Shown piece after piece: positions 1-9,895 of a DNA stretch of 64,000 nucleotides. The stretch lies in NCBI GenBank assembly GCA_938048735.1, contig CALIUM010000015.1:52599-116598 (forward strand). The letters run 5' to 3'. The translations under genes and the position numbers were made by a program. Source of the stretch: an uncultured archaeon. Its GTDB lineage: Archaea > Thermoproteota > Bathyarchaeia > TCS64. The notes below the pieces were generated by a model. It did not search any database. It was not told where the DNA came from and was given only the letters and a program-made list of their open reading frames with translations. Positions within the stretch are counted from its first letter, which is position 1. Each line of letters opens with the position of its first letter.

Positions 1-1
1 C

Positions 2-178
2 TCATCTAAGGTGGTCCTGGACAAGTTAGCCTCCCTCCTTGGGATAAGCGTGGACACCTCATACCTTATGAAGAGGGCTGAGAGGTTTGAAAACCTGATC
101 CGTAGGCGTCTAAGCATGAAGCAGGAGTACGAGGAGTACCTGAAGGTGGATGAGAAGAATTTAAGGTATATTAGCTAG
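2..178 (+). CDS. C-terminal end of a protein truncated by the window edge (possibly PAC2/proteasome-assembly-chaperone-like)
   Basis: Open frame from the edge, ...LASLLGISVDTSYLMKRAERFENLIRRRLSMKQEYEEYLKVDEKNLRYIS*, charged helical tail; family call is tentative. Confidence 0.45.
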   Translation, partial: SSKVVLDKLASLLGISVDTSYLMKRAERFENLIRRRLSMKQEYEEYLKVDEKNLRYIS

Positions 179-220
179 GTTAGGCGACAGGTTTATGGAA
201 GGGCTGGAGAGAACAGCTGG

Positions 221-484
221 ATGAACCAAGCTGAGAGAATCTGGTGGGGGAAGGTCTCCATCTCACTGCCAGGGGCTCTGATCACTTACATCATGCAGAC
301 ATATATGGGCCTAAGCGAGCTGTCTTCCTTCCTCATGGGCGTGATTATATACCTACTGGCCTCAAACATCATCTCCCGTACGATGGGGGTTGATAGGATT
401 AAGGGGCTTAAGATAGGTATTGGGGCCTACTTCTCCACCTGGATAACCCTCTGGATAATCCTGTACACCTATTTCAGGTTCTAA
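221..484 (+). CDS. Small conserved-type membrane protein, about 3 TM helices
   Basis: 87 aa ORF with hydrophobic segments, directly downstream of a co-directional gene. Confidence 0.6.
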   Translation: MNQAERIWWGKVSISLPGALITYIMQTYMGLSELSSFLMGVIIYLLASNIISRTMGVDRIKGLKIGIGAYFSTWITLWIILYTYFRF

Positions 485-903
485 ATTCCAGCTTGATCCT
501 GCTCAGAGACGGGAGCCTTGACCCTCTTTCCACTGCTAATATAGTATCTTATGAAGTCCCACCAGGCTGAGAAGTAACCCTGGTCGTAGGGGGCTCTGCT
601 ATACTCCCTGGCCTTCGCCCTGAAAGCCCTATCATATCTGCCCAGGGATTCTGCATCCCTCAAAATTTTATTGACGAAGTCCCTCGGATCGCCGGATCTG
701 AGGGACAGGTAGATCCCGTTAAGGGCATTGAGGTATCCCTCACCGAACTCGTCTCCCCTGATCCTCTTCTCCCCAATCGCCCTAAGGGATCTCTCCGCCT
801 CAGAGAACCTCCTCTCATGTACGCAGCTGAAGAAGTTTAGGATCTCCTCCCTAGCATTTATTGTACGCCGGGCATCCTCCCTCCCCTTAGGCTTCCTCCC
901 CAC
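481..903 (-). CDS. Hypothetical protein, helical (TPR-like composition)
   Basis: 140 aa ORF; overlaps the stop of the upstream minus-strand radA by a few bases, suggesting co-transcription. Confidence 0.6.
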   Translation of the reverse strand: MGRKPKGREDARRTINAREEILNFFSCVHERRFSEAERSLRAIGEKRIRGDEFGEGYLNALNGIYLSLRSGDPRDFVNKILRDAESLGRYDRAFRAKAREYSRAPYDQGYFSAWWDFIRYYISSGKRVKAPVSEQDQAGI

Positions 904-1864
904 TCTCTATACCCCTCTCCGTTATCCTGATGGGGGCCTCCCCCTCGGGCAGGAATGGGCTAACTATGAGCCTGGCGATCCTGATGTTCTCCTTACCCTT
1001 CCTCAGATAGACCCTGGTATGGCTGGTATGGCCTATTATATGCCCTCCGACAGGCTGGACGCCCTTAAGGAAGAATACATCTGGCTGGGCCATAACCTGG
1101 TTGGTTATGACCGCCGCCGCGTTGAAGGCCCTAGCCAGCCTTATCAGCTTGTGAAGATGCTTATTGAGCTGCTGCTGCCTTGAGGCGAGCATCTCCCTCC
1201 CTATATACTCGCTCCTGAAGTGGCTGGTCAGGCTGTCTATTATTATGAGCCTGATATTGTTCTCCTTTATCACCTCATCGGCGTTCTCGAGGAGCATCAT
1301 CTGGTGGCTTGAGGTGTAGGCCTCGGCGAAGATTATCCTCTTCAGGGCCTCTTTGGGATCTAGGTTGAAGTGGGGGGCTATCTGCATAATCCTCTCAGGC
1401 CGGAAGGTGTTCTCCGTGTCAATATAGAGGGCACCTCCTTCTAGGCCACCCCTCTCGTATGGTAGCTGTACTGTCACGCAGAGCTGCTGGCATATCTGTG
1501 ACTTTCCAGTCCCGAACTCCCCGTAGAACTCGGTTATCGACTGGGTCTCTATGCCTCCCCCTAGGAGGTTATCGAGGCTTGAACAGCCCGTTGTGAGGTG
1601 GCGGACGCTGCTCCTTAATTTGACCAACTCGTCCCCCCTTACGAAGGTTATGGCTATGGACCTTCTAGCAGCCTCTATTATCCTCTCAGCCGACGCCTCG
1701 CTTATCCCCGCCTCCACGAGTTCCCCGACGGCCGCTGTGGCAAGGGATTCAACGGTCTTGAAGCCTATCTCCCTGAGCTTGGAAGCGGTCGCAGGTCCCA
1801 CCCCAGGGAGATCCTCGAGCCTCTGATACCTCTGCTTGTAGTACTCCACCTGCTCCTCGCCCAA
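887..1864 (-). CDS. radA: DNA repair and recombination protein RadA
   Basis: HhH N-terminus (LPGVGPATASKLREIGFKTVESLA), Walker A GEFGTGKSQ, Walker B LIIIDSLTSHFR, NQVMAQPD motif. Confidence 0.97.
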   Translation of the reverse strand: MGEEQVEYYKQRYQRLEDLPGVGPATASKLREIGFKTVESLATAAVGELVEAGISEASAERIIEAARRSIAITFVRGDELVKLRSSVRHLTTGCSSLDNLLGGGIETQSITEFYGEFGTGKSQICQQLCVTVQLPYERGGLEGGALYIDTENTFRPERIMQIAPHFNLDPKEALKRIIFAEAYTSSHQMMLLENADEVIKENNIRLIIIDSLTSHFRSEYIGREMLASRQQQLNKHLHKLIRLARAFNAAAVITNQVMAQPDVFFLKGVQPVGGHIIGHTSHTRVYLRKGKENIRIARLIVSPFLPEGEAPIRITERGIESGEEA

Positions 1865-1913
1865 CTATTTAGCCTCCTTTGATCTCTCCTCGAGTCTCCT
1901 TAAAAATGATTCA

Positions 1914-2198
1914 TCAATCCCGTGAGGGGGGCTCTTTTCGCAGTTCTTTCCCTTCTCCCGAGCCGCCCCTCTGGGGGAGGGGATCTCCAGCCAGCCCACG
2001 TCCCCCCTCCGCCTCATCATGAATCTCTAGGGTTAATGAGCCCATATACCCACAGGACTCACATACATATGAGGGGGGTGTGATCCCTAGAAAAGCCTGT
2101 TTTATCCTAGAGCTTCCACACATCGGACAGAGCTTGGGGGATGGACTTCTATACCTAAGCTCTCCCAGGATCCTAACCAGTTCTCTAAGGGGTGTCAC
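1914..2198 (-). CDS. Small zinc-ribbon protein
   Basis: 94 aa with CPMCGSSRI...CESCGYMG. Confidence 0.6.
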   Translation of the reverse strand: MTPLRELVRILGELRYRSPSPKLCPMCGSSRIKQAFLGITPPSYVCESCGYMGSLTLEIHDEAEGGRGLAGDPLPQRGGSGEGKELRKEPPSRD

Positions 2199-2199
2199 T

Positions 2200-2508
2200 T
2201 CAGTGGATCTCTATGTTCTCCTTTGGGAACCCCATCTGGATGAGGGCCTCTCTCACAGCCTCCCTGTGATCCCCCTGTAGCAGTATCTGATCGTTCTTCG
2301 CGGTTCCTCCGCATGCGAACTTCGCCTTCAGGGTCGCCGCCATCCTGCTCAGGTTAACATCCTTCGGATCCAGGCCGTCTATAACAGTCATTATCTTTCC
2401 CCACTTCCTCGACTCCAGCCTTATCCTGATCCTCTGCTCCTCCTTGCTCATCTCCTCGCAGACGCAGAGATCCTTAGGCAAGCCGCATACAGGACAGATC
2501 TCGGCCAT
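2200..2508 (-). CDS. Translation initiation factor 1 (SUI1/eIF1 family)
   Basis: MAEICPVCGLPKDLCVCEE start and SUI1 core MTVIDGLDPKDVNLSRMAATLKAKFACGGTAKNDQILLQGDHR; internal Met start preferred over 2562. Confidence 0.92.
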   Translation of the reverse strand: MAEICPVCGLPKDLCVCEEMSKEEQRIRIRLESRKWGKIMTVIDGLDPKDVNLSRMAATLKAKFACGGTAKNDQILLQGDHREAVREALIQMGFPKENIEIH

Positions 2509-2571
2509 TCCTGAATCATAAAACAAGTAACATCCTCTAAAAGCTTTGCTATCTTGGAGCATGAAGCTGGA

Positions 2572-3177
2572 CTAGATATAGTTCTGTAGTAGGGAGAAAG
2601 CCTTTAAGGCATCCTTGGGCTCTAGGACGATGACGGTATTTGTGGAGCAGCTTATGAACTCCACTATGTTGATGTTCCTACCCGCCAAGAGCTGGGTAAT
2701 GAAGGCGACGAACCCCGGCGTCGTCTCCACCCTGGGGGGGCTTATGAGGATTAGGGCGACGAGGTTACTGGTCACCCGGGCATCCCTGGGAAGGCTTCCC
2801 CTAAGCCTGGTCTGATCAACGACATAGACATAGCTGTCGGTGAGGTAGGCAGTAACTAGGTAAGGGACGTCGAGCATCTCGGGAGAGATGATGACCGCTA
2901 TCTTGTCCTGGAGCCTCACCTTTGACTCCCTAAGAATGGATAGGATCCTCTCCTCCTGGAGGCCCCTCTCAGAGGCCAATTCCTCCCCTATCCTTATCAC
3001 CGCCGCCTTTATAGCCTCCACGCTCCCCTGGCCTATCTCCTCCCTAAGCCTCCTGGCTAGGGCTGAGTAGTTAACAACCCTCATCTTCAGGGCGTCTAGG
3101 ATGGAGGGCCTCATCTGTATAGTCTCCCTGACAAGCTCTGCGATGGATTTTGTCTCATTTACGTCATTATTGCTCAT
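2572..3177 (-). CDS. ACT-domain-like protein with N-terminal HTH-like region, divergent from argG
   Basis: 201 aa; C-terminal half resembles ACT fold (VAFITQLLAGRNINIVEFISCSTNTVIVLEPKDALKAFSLL). TATA-like TTTATATATTTTA about 26 nt upstream of its ATG. Confidence 0.65.
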   Translation of the reverse strand: MSNNDVNETKSIAELVRETIQMRPSILDALKMRVVNYSALARRLREEIGQGSVEAIKAAVIRIGEELASERGLQEERILSILRESKVRLQDKIAVIISPEMLDVPYLVTAYLTDSYVYVVDQTRLRGSLPRDARVTSNLVALILISPPRVETTPGFVAFITQLLAGRNINIVEFISCSTNTVIVLEPKDALKAFSLLQNYI

Positions 3178-3194
3178 CTTTGTAACATTTAAGC

Positions 3195-3210
3195 CATAAA
3201 ATATATAAAC
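3195..3210 (-). promoter_or_regulatory. TATA-box-like element for the ACT-domain gene (leaderless arrangement)
   Basis: Minus strand GGTTTATATATTTTAT, about 26 nt upstream of ATG at 3177. Confidence 0.45.
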
Positions 3211-3252
3211 CTATCCCATTTTATTAAATCACCAACGTGGAGTTGAGAAGGT

Positions 3253-4473
3253 TTGGCTAAGAAGAAGGTTGTCCTAGCCTACTCAGGAGGCCTAGACACC
3301 TCGGTCTCAGTCAAGTGGATACAAGAGAAGTATGACAGCGACGTGATAACTGTCACCGTGGATGTGGGCCAAGGGAAGGACATGAAGGCGATAGAGGAGA
3401 AGGCCTGGAGCCTGGGAGTCCTCAACCACTACTCCATAGACGCTAGGGAGGAGTTCGTAGAGGAGTATGTGGTCCCCGCAATAAAGGCGAACGCCCTCTA
3501 CATGGATGCCTACCCGGTCAGCAGCTCCCTATCCAGACCGCTGATAGCCTCGAAGCTGGTAGAGGTGGCGGAGAAGGAGGGGGCACAGGCCGTCGCCCAC
3601 GGATGCACCGGCAAGGGGAACGACCAGGTGAGGTTCGACGTCACCATAAAGGCGTTGAACCCCAGCCTGGAGATAATAGCCCCGGTGAGGGAGTGGAGCA
3701 TGACTAGGGATAAGGAAATAGAGTGGGCTATGGAGAGGGGCATACCCATACCCGTCACGGTGAAGTCCCCGTACAGCATAGACCAGAACATATGGGGGAG
3801 ATCCATAGAGTGCGGGGTTCTAGAATACCCAGAGGTGGAGCCACCGAGCGAGATCTTCGAATGGACGAAGCCGATAGAGGAGACCCCCGACAAACCGGAC
3901 TACATAAAGATAGGCTTTGAGAAGGGGAAGCCGACCTCCCTGAACGGGGAGAAGATGAACACCCTAAGCCTGATAGAGAAGCTCCAGTCCATAGCCGGGG
4001 AGCACGGGGTAGGTCGGATAGACCATATGGAGGATAGGATAGTCGGAATAAAGTCTAGGGAGGTATATGAAGCCCCGGCGGCCACAGTGATAATAAAGGC
4101 CCACACAGACCTCGAGAAGATGGTTTTAACGAGGCATGAGAAGCTATTTAAGCGGCTCGTAGATCACGAATGGGCAGTTTTAGCATACGTAGGCCTGTGG
4201 GTAGACCCCCTCAGGGAGGCGCTAGACGCCTTCATAGAGAAGACGCAGGATAGGGTGACAGGGGAGGTGACCATGAAGCTCTTCAAGGGGAACGCCCAGG
4301 TCACGGGGAGGAGCTCGCCATACTCGCTATACGACCTGAGCCTCGCCACATACGACATATCCACGACCTTCGACCAGACGGCGGCCCTTGGGTTCATCAA
4401 GCTCTGGGGTCTCCCAACCGTGACGGCCTGGGCCCTTAAGAAGAAGCTTGGAATTTCCTCCTCTGAGAGTTGA
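3253..4473 (+). CDS. argG: Argininosuccinate synthase (TTG start)
   Basis: KVVLAYSGGLDTSVSVKW PP-loop, AHGCTGKGNDQVRFD, IECGVLEYPEVEPP. Confidence 0.98.
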   Translation: MAKKKVVLAYSGGLDTSVSVKWIQEKYDSDVITVTVDVGQGKDMKAIEEKAWSLGVLNHYSIDAREEFVEEYVVPAIKANALYMDAYPVSSSLSRPLIASKLVEVAEKEGAQAVAHGCTGKGNDQVRFDVTIKALNPSLEIIAPVREWSMTRDKEIEWAMERGIPIPVTVKSPYSIDQNIWGRSIECGVLEYPEVEPPSEIFEWTKPIEETPDKPDYIKIGFEKGKPTSLNGEKMNTLSLIEKLQSIAGEHGVGRIDHMEDRIVGIKSREVYEAPAATVIIKAHTDLEKMVLTRHEKLFKRLVDHEWAVLAYVGLWVDPLREALDAFIEKTQDRVTGEVTMKLFKGNAQVTGRSSPYSLYDLSLATYDISTTFDQTAALGFIKLWGLPTVTAWALKKKLGISSSES

Positions 4474-4507
4474 AAGGCCAGCCTCCAGGCATTTCGAGGG
4501 TATCTTG

Positions 4508-5425
4508 ATGGTCAAGCACCTGCTCAGTGACTTCGACCTCTCGAGAGAAGAGGTCTTGGAGATCCTAGACCTATCGGAGAGGATCAAACTTAACCCCTCG
4601 AAGTACATGAGATCCCTCGAGGGGAAGATTCTAATAATGCTCTTCGAGCTCCCCTCCCTGAGGACCCACATCTCTTTCGATGCGGGGATGGCCCAGCTGG
4701 GTGGTCACGCCATATTCTACGATATTAAGGGAGGGGGATTCACCAGGGGGGAGGGGCTGGAGGATGGGATTAAGGTCCTGAGCAGATACGGCGACTGCAT
4801 AATGGCGAGGGTTCTTAGGCAGAGGGATATGGAGAGGATAGGGGCCGCGGCGACCGTGCCGGTCATAAATGGGATGACGGAGAGGTATCACCCATGCCAG
4901 AACCTAGCGGACCTCCTAACCATAAGGGAGGCCAAGAAGGGGCTGGAGGGGGTTAGGATAGCCTATGTCGGCGACGGGGGGTGCAACACGGCCAACTCGA
5001 CGATGATCGGATGCTCCTCAGTGGGGATGGAGGTGGCGGTGGTTTGCCCTGATAACCCCCGATACAGCCCGGATCCGGAGATAATAAGGCTCGTGGAGAA
5101 ACGCTCTGGTAGGAGGATCGAGGTCTTCCACGACCCCTATGAAGGGGTAAAGGGGGCTGATGTCATCTATACGGATGTATGGGTGAGCGCCGGGATGGAG
5201 GAGGAGAAGGAGGAGAGGATGAAGGCCTTCCCGCCCTACCAGGTGAACGAGAGGCTCCTATCCCATGCGGAGCCCGATTGCATCGTCATGCACTGTCTGC
5301 CAGCCCATCGGGGCTTGGAGATAACCAGCGAGGTGATGGACTCCCCAAGCTCAGTCGTCTTCGACCAGGCGGAGAACAGGATGCACGCCCAGAAGGGCCT
5401 CCTCCACTGGCTGCTCAAGAAATAA
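4508..5425 (+). CDS. argF: Ornithine carbamoyltransferase
   Basis: PSLRTHISFDAGMAQLGG, YHPCQNLADLLTI, VMHCLPAHRGLEIT. ATG at 4508 preferred over TTG 4448, which overlaps argG. Confidence 0.95.
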   Translation: MVKHLLSDFDLSREEVLEILDLSERIKLNPSKYMRSLEGKILIMLFELPSLRTHISFDAGMAQLGGHAIFYDIKGGGFTRGEGLEDGIKVLSRYGDCIMARVLRQRDMERIGAAATVPVINGMTERYHPCQNLADLLTIREAKKGLEGVRIAYVGDGGCNTANSTMIGCSSVGMEVAVVCPDNPRYSPDPEIIRLVEKRSGRRIEVFHDPYEGVKGADVIYTDVWVSAGMEEEKEERMKAFPPYQVNERLLSHAEPDCIVMHCLPAHRGLEITSEVMDSPSSVVFDQAENRMHAQKGLLHWLLKK

Positions 5426-5603
5426 CATACACACCTGAAGTTCGGTCTCCTCTATAAAATTTTTCTCCTCTAACTTCCTATGTTTTAAACTCTTAGTTTA
5501 GGCTCCCTTAATATGTCCTAAATGAATCTATTCGAACCCTCTTTACAGAAGACCATTTTTATGTCCTCTCTCCCTAATTGATCTGCCTTAAGCTGGGATC
5601 CTC

Positions 5604-5927
5604 TTGTCGAGGGAGAGGGAGCTCATAGAGATATTGGAGAAGGCTTTGCCATTCCCCCCGAAGGTCATCCAGGGCTATGCGAGCCTCGACTCCTCCTTTA
5701 CCAGCGGGGATCTCGCCAGGGCGTGCGGAATATCTACATCCTCAGCGAAGTTCTACCTCGGGAAGATGGTCGAGCTCAGGATGGTGACGAGGATACCGCA
5801 TAGGAAGAGATATCAAAAGTACTCCAACGCCAAGACCTTCTCGAGCTGGCTTAGAGACCTGATAAGGCTGGCTCTAGTGCCCCTGGAGGCTGGGACCCTG
5901 AAGATACCTGATGAGGATGGAGGATAG
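5604..5927 (+). CDS. Small HTH (winged-helix-like) protein upstream of Hjc
   Basis: 107 aa; SSFTSGDLARACGISTSSAKFYLGKMVELRMVTRIPHRKRYQKYSN. Confidence 0.65.
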   Translation: MSRERELIEILEKALPFPPKVIQGYASLDSSFTSGDLARACGISTSSAKFYLGKMVELRMVTRIPHRKRYQKYSNAKTFSSWLRDLIRLALVPLEAGTLKIPDEDGG

Positions 5928-5929
5928 CC

Positions 5930-6406
5930 ATGTCCCTAAGGGAGCTTGCCAAGAGGAGGAGTTCTGCCCGTCGAGGGGGGAGGCCCCTTTCAGGATGGGA
6001 GGTGAGGAGGATGAAGAAGAGGGGGTACGACGCCGAGAGGGAGCTCGTCCAGAAGCTGCGGGAGATGGGCTTCGAGGCGGTGAGGATCCCCGTGAGCGCC
6101 CCTAGTAGTGAGCCCCTACCAGATGTCTTCGCCATCAAGGGGGACATGATCCTCGCCTTCGAGGTTAAGAGCCAGGGGAGCTACACATACTTCAAAAAGG
6201 AGCAGGTGGCGAAGCTCCATGAGTTCCTCAACATCCACCGGCGATATCCCAAGCGGCTCGCGGTGCTAGCGGCGAAGTTCAGATACAGGGGGTGGGCGTT
6301 CATAATAACCGAGAAGCCGATGGACTACTCGATAAGGATGGGGGGAGGGATGAGCCTGAGGGAACTAGTGAGGAGGATATCTCAGGAGGAGACAGCGAGG
6401 GAGTAG
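5930..6406 (+). CDS. hjc: Holliday junction resolvase Hjc
   Basis: KKRGYDAERELVQKLREMGFEAVRIPVS...PDVFAIKGDMILAFEVKS: PD-(D/E)XK core. Confidence 0.9.
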   Translation: MSLRELAKRRSSARRGGRPLSGWEVRRMKKRGYDAERELVQKLREMGFEAVRIPVSAPSSEPLPDVFAIKGDMILAFEVKSQGSYTYFKKEQVAKLHEFLNIHRRYPKRLAVLAAKFRYRGWAFIITEKPMDYSIRMGGGMSLRELVRRISQEETARE

Positions 6407-6445
6407 GTTGCATCAGGTTTTAACTCGGCCTTTATAATAATATAT

Positions 6446-8842
6446 ATGGTGTGGCGCATCTTGGTTAGAGAGCTCTCCCATCATGAGGCTACGGTGAGGC
6501 TTCCTGAGGGGATAATAACCTGCACCTCCGCCGAGATGCCTCCCCTAGGAGAGATAATAGGCCAGGAGCAGGCGGTGAGAGCCCTAAGGTTTGGCCTTAA
6601 GACGAGGGGGAAAGGGTTCAATGTCTATGTGGCGGGCATGCCAGGAACAGGTAGGAAGACCGCTATCTCCAACTTCCTCGAGGAGATGGCTAGGGGCATG
6701 CCAGTCCCCGACGACTGGTGCTATGTGTACAACTTCAAGGAACCAATGAGGCCTAGGGCCCTTAAGCTGCCTCCAGGCATGGGGAGGGAGCTAAAAGGTG
6801 ATATGGAGAGGTTCATCTCCGAGGTGAGGAAGGCCCTAACAACCGCCTTCGAGAGCCAGGAGTATGCAAGGAGGAGGGAGGAGATAGTGGAGGCCGTTCA
6901 GAGGGAGAACAGCAAGCTGGCGGAGGAGTTGGACCAGCTGGCTAGGAGGGAGGGATTCATACTGCAGAGATCCCCCATAGGGTTTCTGATGATACCCGTC
7001 CTAGATGGCAGGCCGGTGACGGAGCAGGAGTTTGGGCTCCTCCCCCCAGCTCTAAGGAGGGAGATCCAGTCAAGGCGCGAGGCGCTTGAGGATAAGCTCA
7101 GGGTTTTCATGGGCCGGCTGAGGGAGGCCGAGAAGAGGGTGGATGAGGCCGTGAGGGAGCTTAACAGGAAGGTCGCCATCTTCGCCATGGAGCCTCTCAT
7201 CAACAACCTAATAGAGAAGTACGGCTCCATAGGAGAGGTCAAGGATTACCTGAGGGATGTTCACTCGGACATCCTAGAGAACCTGCCCCTCATCCTGGGA
7301 AGGGGTAGAGAGCAGCAGAGACTCCCCATCCAGATACCGGAGATTACAGAGGATCCCGCTGAGAGGTATAAGGTAAACCTTATAGTGGATAACTCCGGCC
7401 TTAAGGGTGCTCCGGTGGTCATGGAGCTCAACCCGACCTATCAGAACCTCCTCGGGAAGATCGAGAAGGAGGCGAGGTTCGGAATTCTCATCACGGACTA
7501 CACAATGATCAGGGGCGGCTCAGCCCACAGGGCTAACGGCGGGTTCCTGGTTCTGCCCGTCGAGGAGCTGCTGGCCAACCCCCTATCCTGGGATGGGTTA
7601 AAGAGGGCGATGATGAACTCAAGCCTCGAGATAGAGGAGATACCTGAGAGGCTTGGATTCTGGACTGCGAAGACCTTGAGGCCTGAGCCCATACCCTTCA
7701 ACGCCAAGGTCATCCTAATAGGAAGCCCCTGGCTATACCACCTCCTCTACGTGCTGGATAAGGACTTCAAGGAGCTCTTCAAGGTGAAGGCAGAGTTCGA
7801 CACAACCATGGATAGGAATGAGGAGAACATAAGGAAGTACGCCTCCTTCATATGCACCCTCTGCCGGAAGGAGGGGCTGAGGCACCTCGACCCGTCGGGA
7901 ATAGCAGAAGTGATAGACTACAGCTCCAGGCTCGCAGCGGACAAGAGGAAGCTCTCAACCCTATTCGCCAACGTCTCCGACATAATAAGGGAGGCCGACT
8001 TCTATGCATCCGAGGAGGGGGCCGAGTACATATCTAAGAGGCATGTGGAGAGGGCCCTTGAGGAGAAGGTCTACAGGTCAAGCCTAATCCAGAGGAAGAT
8101 CGAGGAGATGATAGCTAGGGGGATCCTACTAATAGATACGGATGGAGAGGCTGTGGGGCAGGTAAACGGCCTCTCCGTGGTGGAGCTCGGGGACTACAGC
8201 TTCGGAAGGCCAAGCAGGGTGACAGCCACGGTCGGGCTGGGAAGGGAGGGGGTTATAGACATAGAGAGGGAGGCGAGGATGGGTGGACCCATTCACACGA
8301 AGGGCGTGATGATCCTCTCCGGCTTCCTCAACGAGAGGTATGCTAGGGATAAACCCCTAAGCCTTAGCGCGAGGCTGGTCTTCGAGCAGAGCTACTCCGG
8401 GGTCGAGGGGGACAGCGCATCCAGCGCGGAGCTGTACGCCATCCTGTCGGCCCTCTCGGGGGTTCCGATAAGGCAGTACCTTGCAGTGACGGGATCCGTC
8501 AATCAGAAGGGGGAGATCCAGGCCATCGGCGGCGTGAACGAGAAGATAGAGGGGTTCTACCAGGTCTGCAAGGTGAAGGGGCTTAATGGGAAGCAGGGAG
8601 TCGTCATACCGGAGAGCAACGTACAGAACCTCGTCCTAAAGGAGGAGGTGGTGGAGGCAATAAGGCTGGGAAAGTTCCATATATACCCCGTCAAGACCAT
8701 AGACGAGGGGATCGAGATACTCACGGGATTAAAGGCAGGGGAGAGGAGGCCGGATGGAACCTTCGAGGAGGGTACAGTAAACTACCTCGTCCAGAAGAGG
8801 CTTGAGGAGATGGCGGAAGCCATAAAGGAGTACCCAGCCTGA
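6446..8842 (+). CDS. Lon-family (S16) ATP-dependent protease, AAA_32-type
   Basis: AAA segment AGMPGTGRKTAISNF; proteolytic domain GVEGDSASSAELYAILSALSGVPI (Ser) and GGVNEKIEGFYQVC (Lys). Confidence 0.92.
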   Translation: MVWRILVRELSHHEATVRLPEGIITCTSAEMPPLGEIIGQEQAVRALRFGLKTRGKGFNVYVAGMPGTGRKTAISNFLEEMARGMPVPDDWCYVYNFKEPMRPRALKLPPGMGRELKGDMERFISEVRKALTTAFESQEYARRREEIVEAVQRENSKLAEELDQLARREGFILQRSPIGFLMIPVLDGRPVTEQEFGLLPPALRREIQSRREALEDKLRVFMGRLREAEKRVDEAVRELNRKVAIFAMEPLINNLIEKYGSIGEVKDYLRDVHSDILENLPLILGRGREQQRLPIQIPEITEDPAERYKVNLIVDNSGLKGAPVVMELNPTYQNLLGKIEKEARFGILITDYTMIRGGSAHRANGGFLVLPVEELLANPLSWDGLKRAMMNSSLEIEEIPERLGFWTAKTLRPEPIPFNAKVILIGSPWLYHLLYVLDKDFKELFKVKAEFDTTMDRNEENIRKYASFICTLCRKEGLRHLDPSGIAEVIDYSSRLAADKRKLSTLFANVSDIIREADFYASEEGAEYISKRHVERALEEKVYRSSLIQRKIEEMIARGILLIDTDGEAVGQVNGLSVVELGDYSFGRPSRVTATVGLGREGVIDIEREARMGGPIHTKGVMILSGFLNERYARDKPLSLSARLVFEQSYSGVEGDSASSAELYAILSALSGVPIRQYLAVTGSVNQKGEIQAIGGVNEKIEGFYQVCKVKGLNGKQGVVIPESNVQNLVLKEEVVEAIRLGKFHIYPVKTIDEGIEILTGLKAGERRPDGTFEEGTVNYLVQKRLEEMAEAIKEYPA

Positions 8843-8956
8843 GATGAGAGAAGGCAACACTCATCTTGATCATCTTGGATCAACCAACGAATCACACTAG
8901 CACAAAGGATTTATGGGGCAACTCCCAGAATTTTTTTCTCAGGGGAAACCTTCTAG

Positions 8957-9880
8957 GTGGGAATGGAGCAGCTCTATGATGTCATAGTTATAGGGGGAGG
9001 GCCTGCTGGCCTCGCCGCCGGGATGTACACGGCTAGGCACGGCCTGAAGACCCTCATCCTCGACGGGAAGAGGCATGGTGGGAAGGCAGCGGAGGCCGCG
9101 CTAATAGATAATTTCCCCGGGTTCCCAGAGGGAATATCCGGAAAGGAACTCATGGAGAGGTTCATAGCCCATGCCAAGAGGTTCAACGCCGAACTCAAGA
9201 TAGACAAGATAGTTGGCCTCAACCCCTACGGGCATCCTAAAGAGGTCTACACGAGGGAGGGGGTCTACATGGCTAAGGCCTTAGTGATCGCCACCGGGAT
9301 CCAGCGGAGGAAACTAAAGGTTCCTGGAGAGGAGGAGTTCAAGGGTAAAGGAGTCTCATATTGCGCGATATGTGACGGCCCCCTATTCGAGGGTAAGGTG
9401 GTAGCCGTAGTCGGCTCATCTAGCGAGGCTGCGGAGGAGGCCCTAGCTCTCTCAAAGTTCGCTAAGAGGACGTACTTCATACCCGGCGCAGAGAGGTTGA
9501 GCGAGGAGGTACTTAGAGAGCTGAGCGGTAACCCGAACATAGAGGTTCTCGAGGGGGCCAGCGTGGAGTCTATCGGGGGGGAGGGCATGGTCACCCACAT
9601 CTGGATAAAGGGGGGGCCTAGGAGGAGGCTGGATGTCGATGGGATCTTCATAATATTAGAGCACATCCCCATGATGGATATGCTCAGGGAGGCGGGGGTG
9701 GAGATGGATGAGGGGGGCTGCATAAAGGTGGATAGCCACAACCGGACTAATATACCCGGCATCTTCGCGGCCGGGGAGTGCACATGCGGGGGAGGAATAC
9801 AGGTCATAACCGCGGCCGGCGATGGGGCTAAGGCGGGGATATCCGTTATAAGATATCTCCAAACCACCAGAACGAAATAG
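8957..9880 (+). CDS. trxB: Thioredoxin reductase-like FAD/NAD(P)-dependent oxidoreductase
   Basis: IGGGPAGLAAGMYTAR, redox CAIC (YCAICDGPLF), FAAGECTCGG. Confidence 0.88.
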   Translation: MGMEQLYDVIVIGGGPAGLAAGMYTARHGLKTLILDGKRHGGKAAEAALIDNFPGFPEGISGKELMERFIAHAKRFNAELKIDKIVGLNPYGHPKEVYTREGVYMAKALVIATGIQRRKLKVPGEEEFKGKGVSYCAICDGPLFEGKVVAVVGSSSEAAEEALALSKFAKRTYFIPGAERLSEEVLRELSGNPNIEVLEGASVESIGGEGMVTHIWIKGGPRRRLDVDGIFIILEHIPMMDMLREAGVEMDEGGCIKVDSHNRTNIPGIFAAGECTCGGGIQVITAAGDGAKAGISVIRYLQTTRTK

Positions 9881-9895
9881 TGAAAGGGCTCCGCA

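Noticed and set aside
2200-2562. Upstream start MLQDSKAFRGCYLFYDSG for the SUI1 factor
   Set aside because: MAEICPVCGLPKDLCVC is the usual archaeal beginning; the extension lies in the leader region.
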